Shown one piece after another: positions 51,393 to 60,203 of a stretch of DNA of 64,000 nucleotides. Under the pieces are notes generated by a model, which saw only the letters and a list, made by a program, of their open reading frames with translations, did no database searches and was not told where the DNA came from. The stretch comes from Paenibacillus_S vulneris (lineage in GTDB: Bacteria > Bacillota > Bacilli > Paenibacillales > NBRC-103111): NCBI RefSeq assembly GCF_039543185.1, contig NZ_BAABJG010000036.1, positions 62,001 through 126,000 of the forward strand, in the 5' to 3' direction. Every line of letters begins with the position of its first letter. Positions within the stretch are counted from its first letter, which is position 1. Position numbers and translations under genes: made by a program.

Positions 51393-51527
51393 TCGATACG
51401 CTTACGAGGTTAGCTGCCGGATTCGGGCGTGAGAGTCGCCCTACCTGAAATTTCAGGATTCACCCCATGAGCCGGTAAGCTCGTTGGTTCCCCCGTTCCT
51501 TAATTAAGCACTAAGGATTCAGCGATA
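51393..51527 (-). promoter_or_regulatory. c-di-AMP riboswitch (ydaO/yuaA type), proximal copy
   Basis: Read on the minus strand: CGCTGAATCC at the 5' side, GGGGGAACCAACGAGCTT, GGGGTGAATCC, GGTAGGGCGACTCTCACGCC, CGAATCCGGCAGCTAACCTC and GTAAGCG. These are the conserved ydaO blocks in the right order. In Bacillus this class terminates transcription when c-di-AMP is high, and controls K+ uptake genes, here kdp. Confidence 0.93.
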
Positions 51528-51579
51528 CATTGCAAGGTCATATTCATCAAGTTTTATGGAAACATTCCATATCGTTTTT

Positions 51580-51624
51580 CAATAGAAGACGCAAGAAGAC
51601 CACAGAGGCTTAAGCCCTGTGGTC
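51580..51624 (-). terminator. Hairpin after the distal c-di-AMP aptamer
   Basis: GACCACAG and CTGTGGTC with an inner GGC/GCC (one mismatch) form a hairpin (51598-51624), followed on the minus strand by a moderately T-rich TTCTTGCGTCTTC. Likely the expression platform of the distal riboswitch. Confidence 0.65.
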
Positions 51625-51667
51625 GTTAATAGCGATCACAAGCTTCATCATCCTCTCTCCATAGACC

Positions 51668-51697
51668 CTTTGAACTTCTGCATAGCGAAGTTCAAAG
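51668..51697 (-). other. Stable hairpin between distal aptamer and its terminator
   Basis: CTTTGAACTTC (51668-51678) and GAAGTTCAAAG (51687-51697) form a perfect 11-bp stem with an 8-base loop, just 3' of the distal aptamer on the minus strand. It may insulate or take part in switching. Confidence 0.6.
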
Positions 51698-51706
51698 TCT
51701 GTTCCA

Positions 51707-51877
51707 CGCTGACGAGGTTAGCTGTCGGATTCGGGCGGTGAGAGTCGCCCTACCGGCAGGCGCAAGCTAGCTTTGCACCCTTCGGATTCACCCCAAGCGA
51801 TATGCGGACGGCTCTCACACCGAACGGATATCACTGTGTTGGTTCCCCCGCTTTCCTATAGAAGGAAATTAAGCGAT
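51707..51877 (-). promoter_or_regulatory. c-di-AMP riboswitch (ydaO/yuaA type), distal copy
   Basis: Read on the minus strand: CGCTTAATTTCC, GCGGGGGAACCAACACAG, GGGGTGAATCCGAAGGGT, GGTAGGGCGACTCTCACC, CGAATCCGACAGCTAACCTC and GTCAGCG. All ydaO core blocks are present. It is transcribed before the proximal copy. Its P3-like arm is longer than in the proximal copy. 51878-52056 shows no gene; the promoter should lie there. Confidence 0.93.
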
Positions 51878-52056
51878 CAGAATTTGGAAACATTGTTTTT
51901 TTCAAATCATGAATTGTATATTACGCCAGTTGCCCTTAACTGTAAAGAACACTTGGGAGACTTGTGCGATGAAATTACACCAACGGCCAGGATGGCAACG
52001 CTTACTTTACATGCGATCTCCAGATAACTGCTTCCTGCTCACTCTATCTCCATTTT

Positions 52057-52206
52057 TCACAAATTGATTCCCTTTGATTTCCTGCGCTTCAGCACCCTCT
52101 TTATCCAAAATGCGCTTAGATAAAGCCAACCGTTTTTCTCTGCAATGCTGATTGCGTCAATCCGGTTTTTGGCTTCGAGCTTTTGCTGAAAGAACAAAAT
52201 GTAGTT
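52057..52206 (-). pseudogene. Remnant of a LuxR-type regulator C-terminus
   Basis: An open stretch of about 50 codons reads FFQQKLEAKNRIDAISIAEK then NGWLYLS, the end of a LuxR/NarL-type DNA-binding domain (QKLeaKNRtqAi pattern), and runs to a stop. There is no start codon, ribosome site or the rest of the domain, so this looks like a decayed fragment. The tail after the domain is basic. Confidence 0.5.
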
Positions 52207-52263
52207 CCCACGCAGCAGCTTATACGGTAAAATTATACAGGATCATCAATTATTCATAAAAGA

Positions 52264-52283
52264 ACCGGGGATTCCTCCCCGGT
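52264..52283 (-). terminator. Terminator of the VOC gene
   Basis: ACCGGGGA and TCCCCGGT, perfect 8-bp stem with a 4-base loop, followed on the minus strand by TCTTTTAT. Confidence 0.8.
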
Positions 52284-52298
52284 CAAAGCCTTTTATTT

Positions 52299-52730
52299 TC
52301 AGCTCCAACTGCTCGTTGTATCATTCATGAAGAACTGGAACGTAATGTTAAAACGATCTTTCACTATTCCGAAGCACGGACTGAATTCAGTTTCCTGCAG
52401 CGGGAATATCACTCGCCCTTTTTCACTCAATTTAGTAAACATTTCTTTAATCTCGTTTTGCTGCGTCGCTGTAATGCAAATATTCACCTGATCTCCAATT
52501 ACATAAGGTTGCCCCGGAAAGATATCAGCGACCATCAAATCATTTTCACCGGTTTGCAGCACGGCATGGGAAATGCGGGTTTTCACCTCTTCAGGTAAAC
52601 CATCGGCATCCTTGCCTTCCCCGTACGTAGTTTTGAACAGTAATTTCGAGTTCAACGCTTCCTGGTAAAACTCAATTGCTTCCGCAGCTTGTCCATCCAG
52701 CATAATAAACGACGTTGAGCGCATTGACAT
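52299..52730 (-). CDS. VOC/PhnB-type glyoxalase-fold protein
   Basis: A 143-residue VOC-superfamily protein of the PhnB group: STSFIMLDGQAAEAIEFYQEAL, ISHAVLQTGENDLMVADIF, and the C-terminal EFSPCFGIVKDRFNITFQ in place of the usual fGvxWqi. Function not defined for the group; may bind a small molecule. AAAGGAG is well spaced to the ATG at 52730, so the longer upstream frame is not used. Divergent from a WYL regulator, a common pairing. Confidence 0.8.
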   Translation of the reverse strand: MSMRSTSFIMLDGQAAEAIEFYQEALNSKLLFKTTYGEGKDADGLPEEVKTRISHAVLQTGENDLMVADIFPGQPYVIGDQVNICITATQQNEIKEMFTKLSEKGRVIFPLQETEFSPCFGIVKDRFNITFQFFMNDTTSSWS

Positions 52731-52843
52731 TCCAACATCTCCTTTTAAATGAAATTGTCCAATTTGGGTTGTTTTGGACTTGATTAGCATCATATCGCGC
52801 AATAGTGACAATACTTGTCGCAATACACGAAATGGAGTTTATA

Positions 52844-53784
52844 ATGGCAAAGTCCAAACGACTGATCGAGATTATGATGATCATCAACAAAAAGAAGTCT
52901 TTCAACGCCAAAGAGCTTGCCGATGAATTTGGAGTTTCCACGCGGACGATTATGCGGGATATGCAGGAGTTGAGCGCGCTGGGGGTTCCTTTTTATTCGG
53001 AGGTCGGTCAGCATGGGGGATATAAGATGCTTAACGAGAGAATGCTGCCCCCGGTTGCTTTTACGGAAGACGAAGCGCTTGCTGTATTTTTTTCCAGCCA
53101 TGCATTGAGGCACTACGAGAATCTTCCTTTTGAGGCGGAAACAGATTCCGTGCTGCGGAAGTTTTACTCTTATATGACGGAAGATATTCGGGACCGTATC
53201 GACCGGATGCGGAAACGATTTGATCTGGTTACGCCGATGAGATATGCAAGCACGCCTTATTTGAGCTTATTGCTGGATGCTGCGATCGATCAAAAAGTGG
53301 TGCGCATGGAGTACGAATCGAAACAGCATAAGCGGTTAAGAGATGTCCAGCCGATCGGAATTTATGCCAGCAATGGGTTTTGGTATTGTCCGGCCTATTG
53401 CTTTCACCGCCAAGAAATTCGCTTGTTTCGCTGTGACCGGGTTAAATCTGTTGAACTTTCCGAACTGAAAGCGATCGATTTGACGCAAGTGCATACAGGA
53501 AACTGGGAGTCTTACATGGAAGAGGAAAGTCCGGCAATGGAGCTTTATGTTGAGCTTACGGGGTGCAGAGATGCCAATCCGAAATGTGGCCAGCGCACAA
53601 ATTGCAAATTCATGTTAGAGAAGACGGCACAGGATGGCTGGACGATCAAATCCCCACAAGCAGCCTTCCATTTTTCGGCCAATTTTTTATTGGATTGGGT
53701 ATGGATGCAAAGGTAAAAGCGCCAGACGAGCTGATCCATGTTATGAGGGAAATGCTAGGTAAACTAATGGAGCAATATCGGTAA
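52844..53784 (+). pseudogene. YafY-type WYL-domain regulator, frameshifted near the C-terminus
   Basis: N-terminal HTH (KRLIEIMMIINKKKSFNAKEL; STRTIMRDMQELSALGVP) and a WYL domain with PIGIYASNGFWYCPAYC and RLFRCDRV. In the first frame the protein ends at 53716 in FLLDWVWMQR; the family's usual end continues in the +1 frame as FFIGLGMDAKVKAPDELIHV to 53784. The switch is at about 53670-53690, where there are T-runs. This is either a sequencing error in a homopolymer or a real frameshift that costs the last 25-30 residues. The regulator likely controls the divergent VOC gene. Confidence 0.75.
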
Positions 53785-53912
53785 AGATTGTCCAACACGA
53801 AGGCCTAGTCCTATGAGGAAATGATTTTTTGCATTTCATGCATAGTAATGGGTTGAAGTGAAAGAATATACGGGTATCCCAAAAATATGCACAGAGAGGG
53901 TTGACCCGACCG

Positions 53913-54485
53913 ATGCAATTAGGCGCACACGAAGCCTATGAGCTTAACGAATTGCTGCTCAGCTGCACCAATTCCATCAACAGTATGGCATTGTTCCTAA
54001 ATCAAGCACGCGATCCTCAATTGAGAGATATGATCGCAAGACATTATTCCGCCCACATTCAGGACTATAACATGAAGGTCGAATTCGCCAGTCAAGCGTC
54101 CGGGTCCAGGGACCAGCTGAATGTCCCACCGCTCCATATGCAAATGGGTGCTCCCGCTCCTCACATGATGGTTAATCCGGTTACACCGCAGGTGAAACTG
54201 CAGCAGCTCGATGATCGAGCCATCGCTACCTCCTACCTGCTTACGTTGAAGCGCTCAGGAAGAGACTATGCTTGGGCCGCCTTCGAATGCTCGACACCTC
54301 AGCTGCGGGCGTTTCTCGAAGACGCCTTCCGGATGTGCTCCCATCAAGCCTTTGAGGTTTGGAGCTTCATGGCCTCCCGCGGCTGGTATCCGGTCATTAT
54401 GGCCCCTCAGCAAACGATGCAAACCATCGGCGGCATTTACCAGGAAGTCCCTTATCAGCAGCCCATGAACGTGTATCAGCAATAA
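53913..54485 (+). CDS. CotF-like spore coat protein
   Basis: A 190-residue protein of the CotF family: HEAYELNELLLSCTNSINSMALFLNQARDPQLRDMIARHY (a four-helix ferritin-like fold), with a second similar half TSYLLTLKRSGRDYAWAAFE, and a Gln/Met/Pro-rich tail. Homologues are spore coat proteins. The start is uncertain: TTG at 53901 directly follows GAGAGGG, while the ATG at 53913 is 12 bases from it; ATG chosen. Monocistronic with a downstream terminator. I could not assign a mother-cell sigma promoter with confidence. Confidence 0.8.
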   Translation: MQLGAHEAYELNELLLSCTNSINSMALFLNQARDPQLRDMIARHYSAHIQDYNMKVEFASQASGSRDQLNVPPLHMQMGAPAPHMMVNPVTPQVKLQQLDDRAIATSYLLTLKRSGRDYAWAAFECSTPQLRAFLEDAFRMCSHQAFEVWSFMASRGWYPVIMAPQQTMQTIGGIYQEVPYQQPMNVYQQ

Positions 54486-54519
54486 GCATCGCCGCGCGCT
54501 AATCACTGGCGAAAAGCAA

Positions 54520-54554
54520 ACAACTCTCCCCGCTCTTATCGCAGGGAGAGTTGT
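54520..54554. terminator. Bidirectional terminator between coat protein and lipoprotein
   Basis: ACAACTCTCCC and GGGAGAGTTGT, perfect 11-bp stem with a 13-base loop. Confidence 0.85.
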
Positions 54555-54571
54555 GTTTAGTATCGTTTGAT

Positions 54572-55027
54572 TTAGTTCTGGCCGTCCTTGATTTCCGTTA
54601 TCGTAAAAGTGCCGTATCCGTTCATAATCGTGTTGACATTCAACCAGGTTACTCCTACTTGGATAGGAGTATTCAGCGGAAGACTCAGATCCTGTATCTT
54701 AATCCTTTCATTAGGATCAAACTTTGAGACTACCATCTTGGCATCGGGTCTGATCGTACTGCCCGACATCTTCTCCTTCGTATCCACTCTGTACACGATA
54801 ACGACATTGTTCGTCGGTGTGTCCCCCGTATACTGCACATCAATAGCGTACTCCCAAGACATTTCCGGAGAGCGAGTCGGGATTAAGGCCAGCTTCCATT
54901 GATCCAGCTGATGCGGGTTGGTAAGCTCAATCTTGACTGAAGAGGGTTCCGGAGCCTTACCGCCCTTGTCAGGGCCGGAGCATGCTGCAAGCATCATGAT
55001 ACAGATAAAAAGAGCCCATTTTTTCAT
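54572..55027 (-). CDS. Small lipoprotein of unknown function
   Basis: A 151-residue secreted lipoprotein: signal peptide then lipobox LAAC (Cys about 16), followed by SGPDKGGKAPEPSS. The mature part is beta-rich (IELTNPHQLDQWKL, IRPDAKMVVSKFDPNERI, GYGTFTITEI), like an immunoglobulin-type domain. No family recognised. The ATG at 55027 gives the normal lipoprotein start; a few codons upstream an alternative exists. It sits alone between the coat gene and the DUF2278 gene. Confidence 0.7.
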   Translation of the reverse strand: MKKWALFICIMMLAACSGPDKGGKAPEPSSVKIELTNPHQLDQWKLALIPTRSPEMSWEYAIDVQYTGDTPTNNVVIVYRVDTKEKMSGSTIRPDAKMVVSKFDPNERIKIQDLSLPLNTPIQVGVTWLNVNTIMNGYGTFTITEIKDGQN

Positions 55028-55104
55028 CGCAGTCCTCACCTCATGGATTTAGACGCCGTAAGCCTCACAATAGTTTCCATTCCGATTATTATTTCACAGC
55101 CCGC

Positions 55105-56127
55105 TTAGAATCGAAGCGTCCACCCGCTGCGTACCTGGCTTCGTGTATAGGACACCCCATGAACCTTCAGTCCTCTGGCATCCAGCAGAGTAATGATATC
55201 ACCCCGCTGCCGGAGGAAATCGGAATATCCGGGCAGAGTGATCGGTACAGTCAGAAACTGCCCTGGCTCAATGCTTCCTGCAAGCGGGTATTTCTTCTTG
55301 AATTTATTGGCCAAGGACCACCCCGCAAGATCCAAGGTACGGTCCGTTACATTCAACAAAGTGACCGACTCGAACGCCGTCGGCACGGACGGCTTGACCA
55401 AAGCCCCGACGATAAAGATTGCATGCTCGGTATGCGGCAGCCCTTTTTCTTGAGCGGGATCGGCTCGGTGGTGTCTTAAATCTATTGGATTGCCCGTCAC
55501 ATCATCCGTATGCCAGGATTGGGATTGAAAGGCCAAAAATATCGCTATCCAGCGGTTATTGGAAGGAAAGTGGAGCAGCAGCCCTCCATCCTGATAAACC
55601 CCGTTATCCTTCATGCGAAGTCCCGGATTCCCCTGATTCATATGGATATCGTGCAAGCCGTTGCCGGGAAAAAATCCGAATACGCTGTCGGCCTGCTTCA
55701 TCTCCGGTCCCCACACATCGCCGTAAGCATAAAGCACCGCATCGCCGCAATCCATCGCTTGCTTCATATACATATCCAGCTTGCCGTTCAAATCATTATC
55801 GTGTCCCGGTACCTCGAACGGCAGAGGAACCATCCTGCGTCGGTCAAACAGATTGCCTCGAATGTAATCGAGAGCCATCCCTCCAGGTTTGCTGTCCAGC
55901 CGGTTGAAGCCATATGGAAGCCCCGGAAGGTCGCTTGTCACCTCATGCTCAAAATGCTCGTCCGTGTAATAGAGAAGCTCTGAGGGAGACAGCTGCGACT
56001 TCACGTTAATCGCAATCCGGTAATGGGTTCCTCCCGCTTCGGCATGCAGCTGGTAATGCGGATTTTCCCGCGTACCCTGCCTTCGGCCGATCACCTTGCA
56101 TTTCAGGACGCCATAGTGGATCGTCAT
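55105..56127 (-). CDS. DUF2278 (YukJ) family protein
   Basis: A 340-residue protein. Residues 1-225 match DUF2278/YukJ: NYGVLK-like start (IHYGVLKCKVIGRR), HYQLHAEAGGTHYRIAINVKS, LPYGFNRLDSKPGGMALDYIRGNL, and DIHMNQGN. The C-terminal 90 residues, SVTLLNVTDRTLDLAGWSLAN and onward, resemble a lamin-tail domain, a combination known for this family. Function unknown. GGGAGATACC precedes the ATG. Confidence 0.85.
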   Translation of the reverse strand: MTIHYGVLKCKVIGRRQGTRENPHYQLHAEAGGTHYRIAINVKSQLSPSELLYYTDEHFEHEVTSDLPGLPYGFNRLDSKPGGMALDYIRGNLFDRRRMVPLPFEVPGHDNDLNGKLDMYMKQAMDCGDAVLYAYGDVWGPEMKQADSVFGFFPGNGLHDIHMNQGNPGLRMKDNGVYQDGGLLLHFPSNNRWIAIFLAFQSQSWHTDDVTGNPIDLRHHRADPAQEKGLPHTEHAIFIVGALVKPSVPTAFESVTLLNVTDRTLDLAGWSLANKFKKKYPLAGSIEPGQFLTVPITLPGYSDFLRQRGDIITLLDARGLKVHGVSYTRSQVRSGWTLRF

Positions 56128-56324
56128 GTTGGTATCTCCCTTCTAGTCCTTGTCCGTACTAATAGCTTTAAGCAAATCATAGAGCAAGTCAATAGCCCGG
56201 CCCTTTTTTTGCCCGCGGAATGTAACTTTTGATTGAAATCACCAGTCTATAGTATGATGATAAATACATCTATCGACGTTCTTTCATAGAAGCGCCCTTA
56301 GTTAAACCCACTAATGGAGGAAAT

Positions 56325-57158
56325 TTGGAAGTTATGAACAAATCATCGCTTACCGTACTACTTTTGGCCTCATCTCTCGCTCTATTCACAGGCTGTGAGG
56401 GCTCTAACAGCCAGCCGCCCGCCAAGCCTGCAGATAACGCTGCCACGGGAACCCCGAGCCCTGCCCCGGGACAATCAACGGCAACGGCTTCTCCAACTCC
56501 GTCCACAACACCTGCGGGGAACAGTACCGCCAAAACGCCGGATTCGGGCAAAAGCGGAGCCAATCAAGTAGTTGCCGAGCCTAACAGCACGATGGTCCTG
56601 GTAAACAAGCAGTTCGCCCTGCCGGAGAAGTACGAGCCATCCGATCTTGTCTACCCTGATGTGCCGTTCACGTTCAAGGAAAAAATCGAAAAACGCAAAA
56701 TGCGCAAGGAAGCGGCAACTGCTCTGGAGAAGCTGTTTGCCGGCGCCAAAAAAGACGGTATCTCTCTTGCAGGCGTGTCCGCGTATCGCTCCAATGCGAC
56801 GCAAAAAAGCATATTTAATAACTATGTAAAAAATGACGGCGAAGAAAAGGCCAAAACCTACAGTGCCGTGCCAGGACACAGCGAGCATGAGACGGGGCTC
56901 GCAATCGATGTCTCCGGCAGCGACGGCAAATGTGCGGCCCAGGATTGCTTCGGAGGTACGAAGGAAGCGGAATGGCTTGCCAAACATTCAGCGGAATACG
57001 GCTTCATCATCCGTTATTTGAAAGGCAAGGAATCTATCACAGGCTATCAATACGAGCCTTGGCATATTCGCTACGTAGGAACGCAAGCTGCCAAAGAAAT
57101 AGCTTCCAAGGGCATTACACTGGAAGAATACTTGAATGCCGTTCCGGTAACAAAATAA
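56325..57158 (+). CDS. D-alanyl-D-alanine carboxypeptidase (M15B, VanY/DdcY type), lipoprotein
   Basis: A 277-residue lipoprotein: signal peptide and lipobox FTGC, Pro/Thr/Ser-rich linker (about 30-75), then an M15 peptidase domain with VSAYRSNATQ, the zinc ligands in PGHSEHETGLAIDVSG (His, Asp) and in EPWHIRYVG (His). It trims the terminal D-Ala from peptidoglycan stem peptides on the outer surface. The start may be the TTG at 56325 (GGAGG 4 bases before) or the ATG at 56334 (GGAGG 13 bases before); TTG is listed. Confidence 0.9.
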   Translation: MEVMNKSSLTVLLLASSLALFTGCEGSNSQPPAKPADNAATGTPSPAPGQSTATASPTPSTTPAGNSTAKTPDSGKSGANQVVAEPNSTMVLVNKQFALPEKYEPSDLVYPDVPFTFKEKIEKRKMRKEAATALEKLFAGAKKDGISLAGVSAYRSNATQKSIFNNYVKNDGEEKAKTYSAVPGHSEHETGLAIDVSGSDGKCAAQDCFGGTKEAEWLAKHSAEYGFIIRYLKGKESITGYQYEPWHIRYVGTQAAKEIASKGITLEEYLNAVPVTK

Positions 57159-57175
57159 ATCAACTGGATAACCAA

Positions 57176-57217
57176 AAACAGCTCCAAGGCCGCCCTGCAG
57201 CGACTTTGGAGCTGTTT
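57176..57217. terminator. Bidirectional terminator between carboxypeptidase and map
   Basis: AAACAGCTCCAA and TTGGAGCTGTTT form a perfect 12-bp stem, with A-run and T-rich flank. Confidence 0.85.
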
Positions 57218-57234
57218 GATTTTCCATTCGTTGA

Positions 57235-57981
57235 TTATTGCTGGGTGAGAATAACGGGTCCCTCCGCCGTGATCGCAATGGTATGCTCGTATTGTGCGGA
57301 CAAGCTTCCATCCACCGTTCGGGCCGTCCATCCGTCTGCGTCGATTTTCGCTCTATAATCGCCGATGTTCAGCATAGGCTCGATGGTGATGACCATGCCT
57401 TCCTTCAAGCGGGGCCCTTTCCCTGCCGGTCCGTAATGGGGCACCTGAGGCTCCTCGTGCATCTTTTGGCCGATCGCATGACCGACGAATTGACGTACGA
57501 CCGATAGTCCCTCGGATTCGGCATATACCTGAATCGCGTGGGAAATATCCCCGATCCGATTTCCGTCGATGGCCTGCTCAATGCCTTTGTACAGCGCAGC
57601 CTCCGTCACCTTAAGCAGCTTATCCGCCTCCGGCGACACATTGCCGACCCGATAGGACCACGCGGAGTCGGCCAGCCAGCCGTTCAAATTCACCACCATA
57701 TCAATGGTGACAATATCGCCGTCCTGAAACGGATTTTCGTTAGGAAACCCGTGGCAAATAATATCGTTGACCGATGCACAGGTGGCATACGGGTATCCGC
57801 TGTATCCTTTTTGCTCCGGGGTAGCCCCGTGCTCGGCCAAAAACTTTTCTACAAAACGGTCTATATCCATTCCCGAAACGCCGGGGCGGATCATCTTGCC
57901 AATCTCCTTATGACATGCTGCAAGAATTTTACCCGCTTCATGCATGTATTGTATTTCTTCTTTTGTTTTAATAACGACCAT
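57235..57981 (-). CDS. map: Type I methionine aminopeptidase
   Basis: A 248-residue metalloprotease: His in NDIICHGFP, metal ligands Asp in TIDMVVNL and Asp in LADSAW, His in FVGHAIG, Glu in ITIEPML and Glu in YEHTIAI. It removes the initiator Met from nascent proteins. ATG at 57981 follows GGGAGTGAACG; GTG at 57990 is not favoured. It is not in the ribosomal-protein operon, so it is likely an additional copy of the kind common in Bacillales. Confidence 0.95.
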   Translation of the reverse strand: MVVIKTKEEIQYMHEAGKILAACHKEIGKMIRPGVSGMDIDRFVEKFLAEHGATPEQKGYSGYPYATCASVNDIICHGFPNENPFQDGDIVTIDMVVNLNGWLADSAWSYRVGNVSPEADKLLKVTEAALYKGIEQAIDGNRIGDISHAIQVYAESEGLSVVRQFVGHAIGQKMHEEPQVPHYGPAGKGPRLKEGMVITIEPMLNIGDYRAKIDADGWTARTVDGSLSAQYEHTIAITAEGPVILTQQ

Positions 57982-58133
57982 GACGTTCACTCCCGCTTCC
58001 TAAAATCCTGTCCATCCTTTTAGTATAACAGTTTTTAGGGTAAAAGATGATGAATGACCCGTGAACTTTTTTTAACGGGAATCTTCCAGGCTGATTGGGG
58101 GACCTTAAGAAGAAAAAGACGGGAGGATGTGCC

Positions 58134-58265
58134 ATGAAAGCCTTTGCTTATTTCTTCCACCATTACGCGCTGTCTGCCGTACTTCTTATCGGAATTGCCG
58201 TCGCCGTGTACTTCGTCTATAAAAATTGGGACAAAATCGTCATCAAGGGAAGCGGCAGAAAATAA
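58134..58265 (+). CDS. Small single-TM membrane protein
   Basis: A 43-residue peptide: HHYALSAVLLIGIAVAVYFVY as one TM helix, then a basic tail KGSGRK. GGGAGGATG is well spaced to the ATG. No family recognised; the strong ribosome site and codon use support expression. Convergent with the GNAT gene. Confidence 0.6.
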   Translation: MKAFAYFFHHYALSAVLLIGIAVAVYFVYKNWDKIVIKGSGRK

Positions 58266-58283
58266 ACCTTGCACCCTGAGCTG

Positions 58284-58757
58284 CTAGCCGGGAGCGATAT
58301 CTTTAAAAACAAATTGCCGGTAAATCTGGAAACCATTCTTCTCATAAAACTTAGCCGCATGCTCATTACTGGCCCAATAGTCCAGCTCGATCTTATGAAT
58401 CCCGTTCTCTCTCGCGAATTGTCCGATGTAATCCATCATAGAAGTACCATAGCCGTTATTTCTATGACCGCTGGAGATGCTGAGTTGGTGAATGAATACG
58501 GAACGGTAAGCCTTCCTAAACGCGTTTTCTGAATACTGCTTCACTTCTATCCAGGCGTATCCGAGCGGCTTTCCATCATGCTCCAGAAGCAGGAAAACAA
58601 ATTGGGGCTTCTCTATGATACTTTGAAAAAAGTCGCGGACCGCTTCATAGTGATAAGGCTTGAAATGCTCCGGGCAGAGCTCGGCATGGACTTGATGAAC
58701 CTGTTCATTCAGCAAAGCAATCGTTTCGTAATCCTTGGTTCGCGTTATGATTGTCAA
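58284..58757 (-). CDS. GNAT family N-acetyltransferase
   Basis: A 157-residue acetyltransferase: GYAWIEVKQY (beta 4), then HQLSISSGHRNNGYGTSMMDYI with the acetyl-CoA loop pattern (R-x-x-G-x-G/A), and WASNEHAAKFYEKNGFQIYR. Acceptor unknown. A GTG at 58778 opens the frame, but GAGGAGGA lies inside it; TTG at 58757, 7 bases after, is the likely start. Confidence 0.85.
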   Translation of the reverse strand: MTIITRTKDYETIALLNEQVHQVHAELCPEHFKPYHYEAVRDFFQSIIEKPQFVFLLLEHDGKPLGYAWIEVKQYSENAFRKAYRSVFIHQLSISSGHRNNGYGTSMMDYIGQFARENGIHKIELDYWASNEHAAKFYEKNGFQIYRQFVFKDIAPG

Positions 58758-58886
58758 TATTGCTTCCTCCTCAGCCACAAGAAATAATTGGTAAAATTAT
58801 ACTCTTGGCGCAGACGGATGGCAATGAAAAGTTTGCAGCACTATCGGGGGAAATAGCCCCGACAAAGTGGGGCTGAGGCTGTAAAA

Positions 58887-58920
58887 AACAATGCCTAAGG
58901 GAAATCCCCTAGGCATTGTT
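58887..58920 (-). terminator. Terminator of the purine operon
   Basis: AACAATGCCTA and TAGGCATTGTT with an inner GGG/CCC; on the minus strand followed by TTTT. It lies just beyond purD. Confidence 0.9.
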
Positions 58921-58928
58921 GGCATGCG

Positions 58929-60188
58929 CTATACAAGCGCTTTTTTGGCAATGTCGGTACGGTAATGCTTGCCTTGGAACCGGATGCGGTCCGCATCGGC
59001 ATAAGCCTTTGCACGAGCCTCGGCGATATCCTTGCCAAGCGCCGTAACCCCGATAACACGTCCGCCGTTGGTTACGATTTGGCCATCCTTTAATGCCGTT
59101 CCGGCATGAAATACAATGGATTCTTGAACGTCGTTCAAGCCCTCAATGGGCAGTCCTTTAGGGTAAGACCCCGGATAGCCCTCGGAGGCGAGAATGACGC
59201 ATACAGCCGCTTCATCGGACCATTGGATATCCATCTGCTCCAAATGGCCATTGACGGCAGCAAGGAAAATATCCAGCAGATCCGTTTTTAGGCGGGGCAG
59301 CACGACTTGCGTCTCCGGATCACCAAAGCGCGCGTTGAACTCGATCGTCTTAGGTCCCTGCGGAGTGATCATAAGACCGGCAAACAGCACGCCGCGGAAC
59401 GGGCGTCCTTCGCTGACCATAGCAGCGGCCGTCGGCTTAATGATCGTTTCGATCGCTTCGTCGATTACCGATTGAGGAATATGCGGCAGCGGCGTATAAG
59501 TGCCCATGCCTCCCGTGTTCGGCCCTTTATCGTTATCGAATACGGCTTTATGGTCCTGCGCAGGCACCATCGGACGTACGACATGACCGTCTACGAAGGA
59601 GAGGATGGACATTTCCTGCCCAGTCAAAAATTCCTCAATAACCACGCGATTACCGGAATCGCCGAAGATTTTGGCGACCATGATGTCGTGAAGCGCTTTT
59701 TCCGCCTCCTCCATCGATTGCGCAACGATAACGCCTTTCCCTGCAGCCAGGCCGTCCGCTTTAATGACCGTAGGGATCGTCTGCTTGCGCAGGTAAGCCA
59801 GCGCTGCTTCATAATCGTCGAACGATTCGTATGCCGCCGTCGGAATGTTATATTTTTTAAATAAATCCTTGGAAAATACTTTGCTCGATTCCAGAATCGC
59901 CGCATTTTGGCGCGGACCGAATACCGGAATGTTCTTCGCTTCCAGATGATCGACAATGCCCTCGGACAACGGATCATCCGGTCCAATGACGACAAGATCA
60001 ATCGCATTATCGATAGCGAATTCGCCGATTTCCTCGAATTGGTTCACCTGAATAGGAACGCACTCCGCAACACCGGCAATGCCTCCGTTGCCCGGAGCGC
60101 AATAGAGCTCCTGTACCTTAGGGCTTTTTTTCAACGCCCAGCAAATCGCATGCTCACGGCCTCCGCCGCCAACGACTAATACGCGCAC
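58929..60188 (-). CDS. purD: Phosphoribosylamine-glycine ligase
   Basis: A 419-residue PurD: VLVVGGGGREHAI start, VIGPDDPLSEG, ADGLAAGKGV (ATP grasp), NTGGMGTY and EFNARFGDPETQ. It joins phosphoribosylamine with glycine, purine step 2. Complete. Last gene of the operon, followed by a terminator, as in Bacillus. Confidence 0.97.
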   Translation of the reverse strand: MRVLVVGGGGREHAICWALKKSPKVQELYCAPGNGGIAGVAECVPIQVNQFEEIGEFAIDNAIDLVVIGPDDPLSEGIVDHLEAKNIPVFGPRQNAAILESSKVFSKDLFKKYNIPTAAYESFDDYEAALAYLRKQTIPTVIKADGLAAGKGVIVAQSMEEAEKALHDIMVAKIFGDSGNRVVIEEFLTGQEMSILSFVDGHVVRPMVPAQDHKAVFDNDKGPNTGGMGTYTPLPHIPQSVIDEAIETIIKPTAAAMVSEGRPFRGVLFAGLMITPQGPKTIEFNARFGDPETQVVLPRLKTDLLDIFLAAVNGHLEQMDIQWSDEAAVCVILASEGYPGSYPKGLPIEGLNDVQESIVFHAGTALKDGQIVTNGGRVIGVTALGKDIAEARAKAYADADRIRFQGKHYRTDIAKKALV

Positions 60189-60203
60189 GGTTACTGCTCC
60201 CCT

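Noticed and set aside
51773..52027. Open frame of 84 codons on the plus strand
   Set aside because: It overlaps the distal c-di-AMP aptamer in antisense; no ribosome site.
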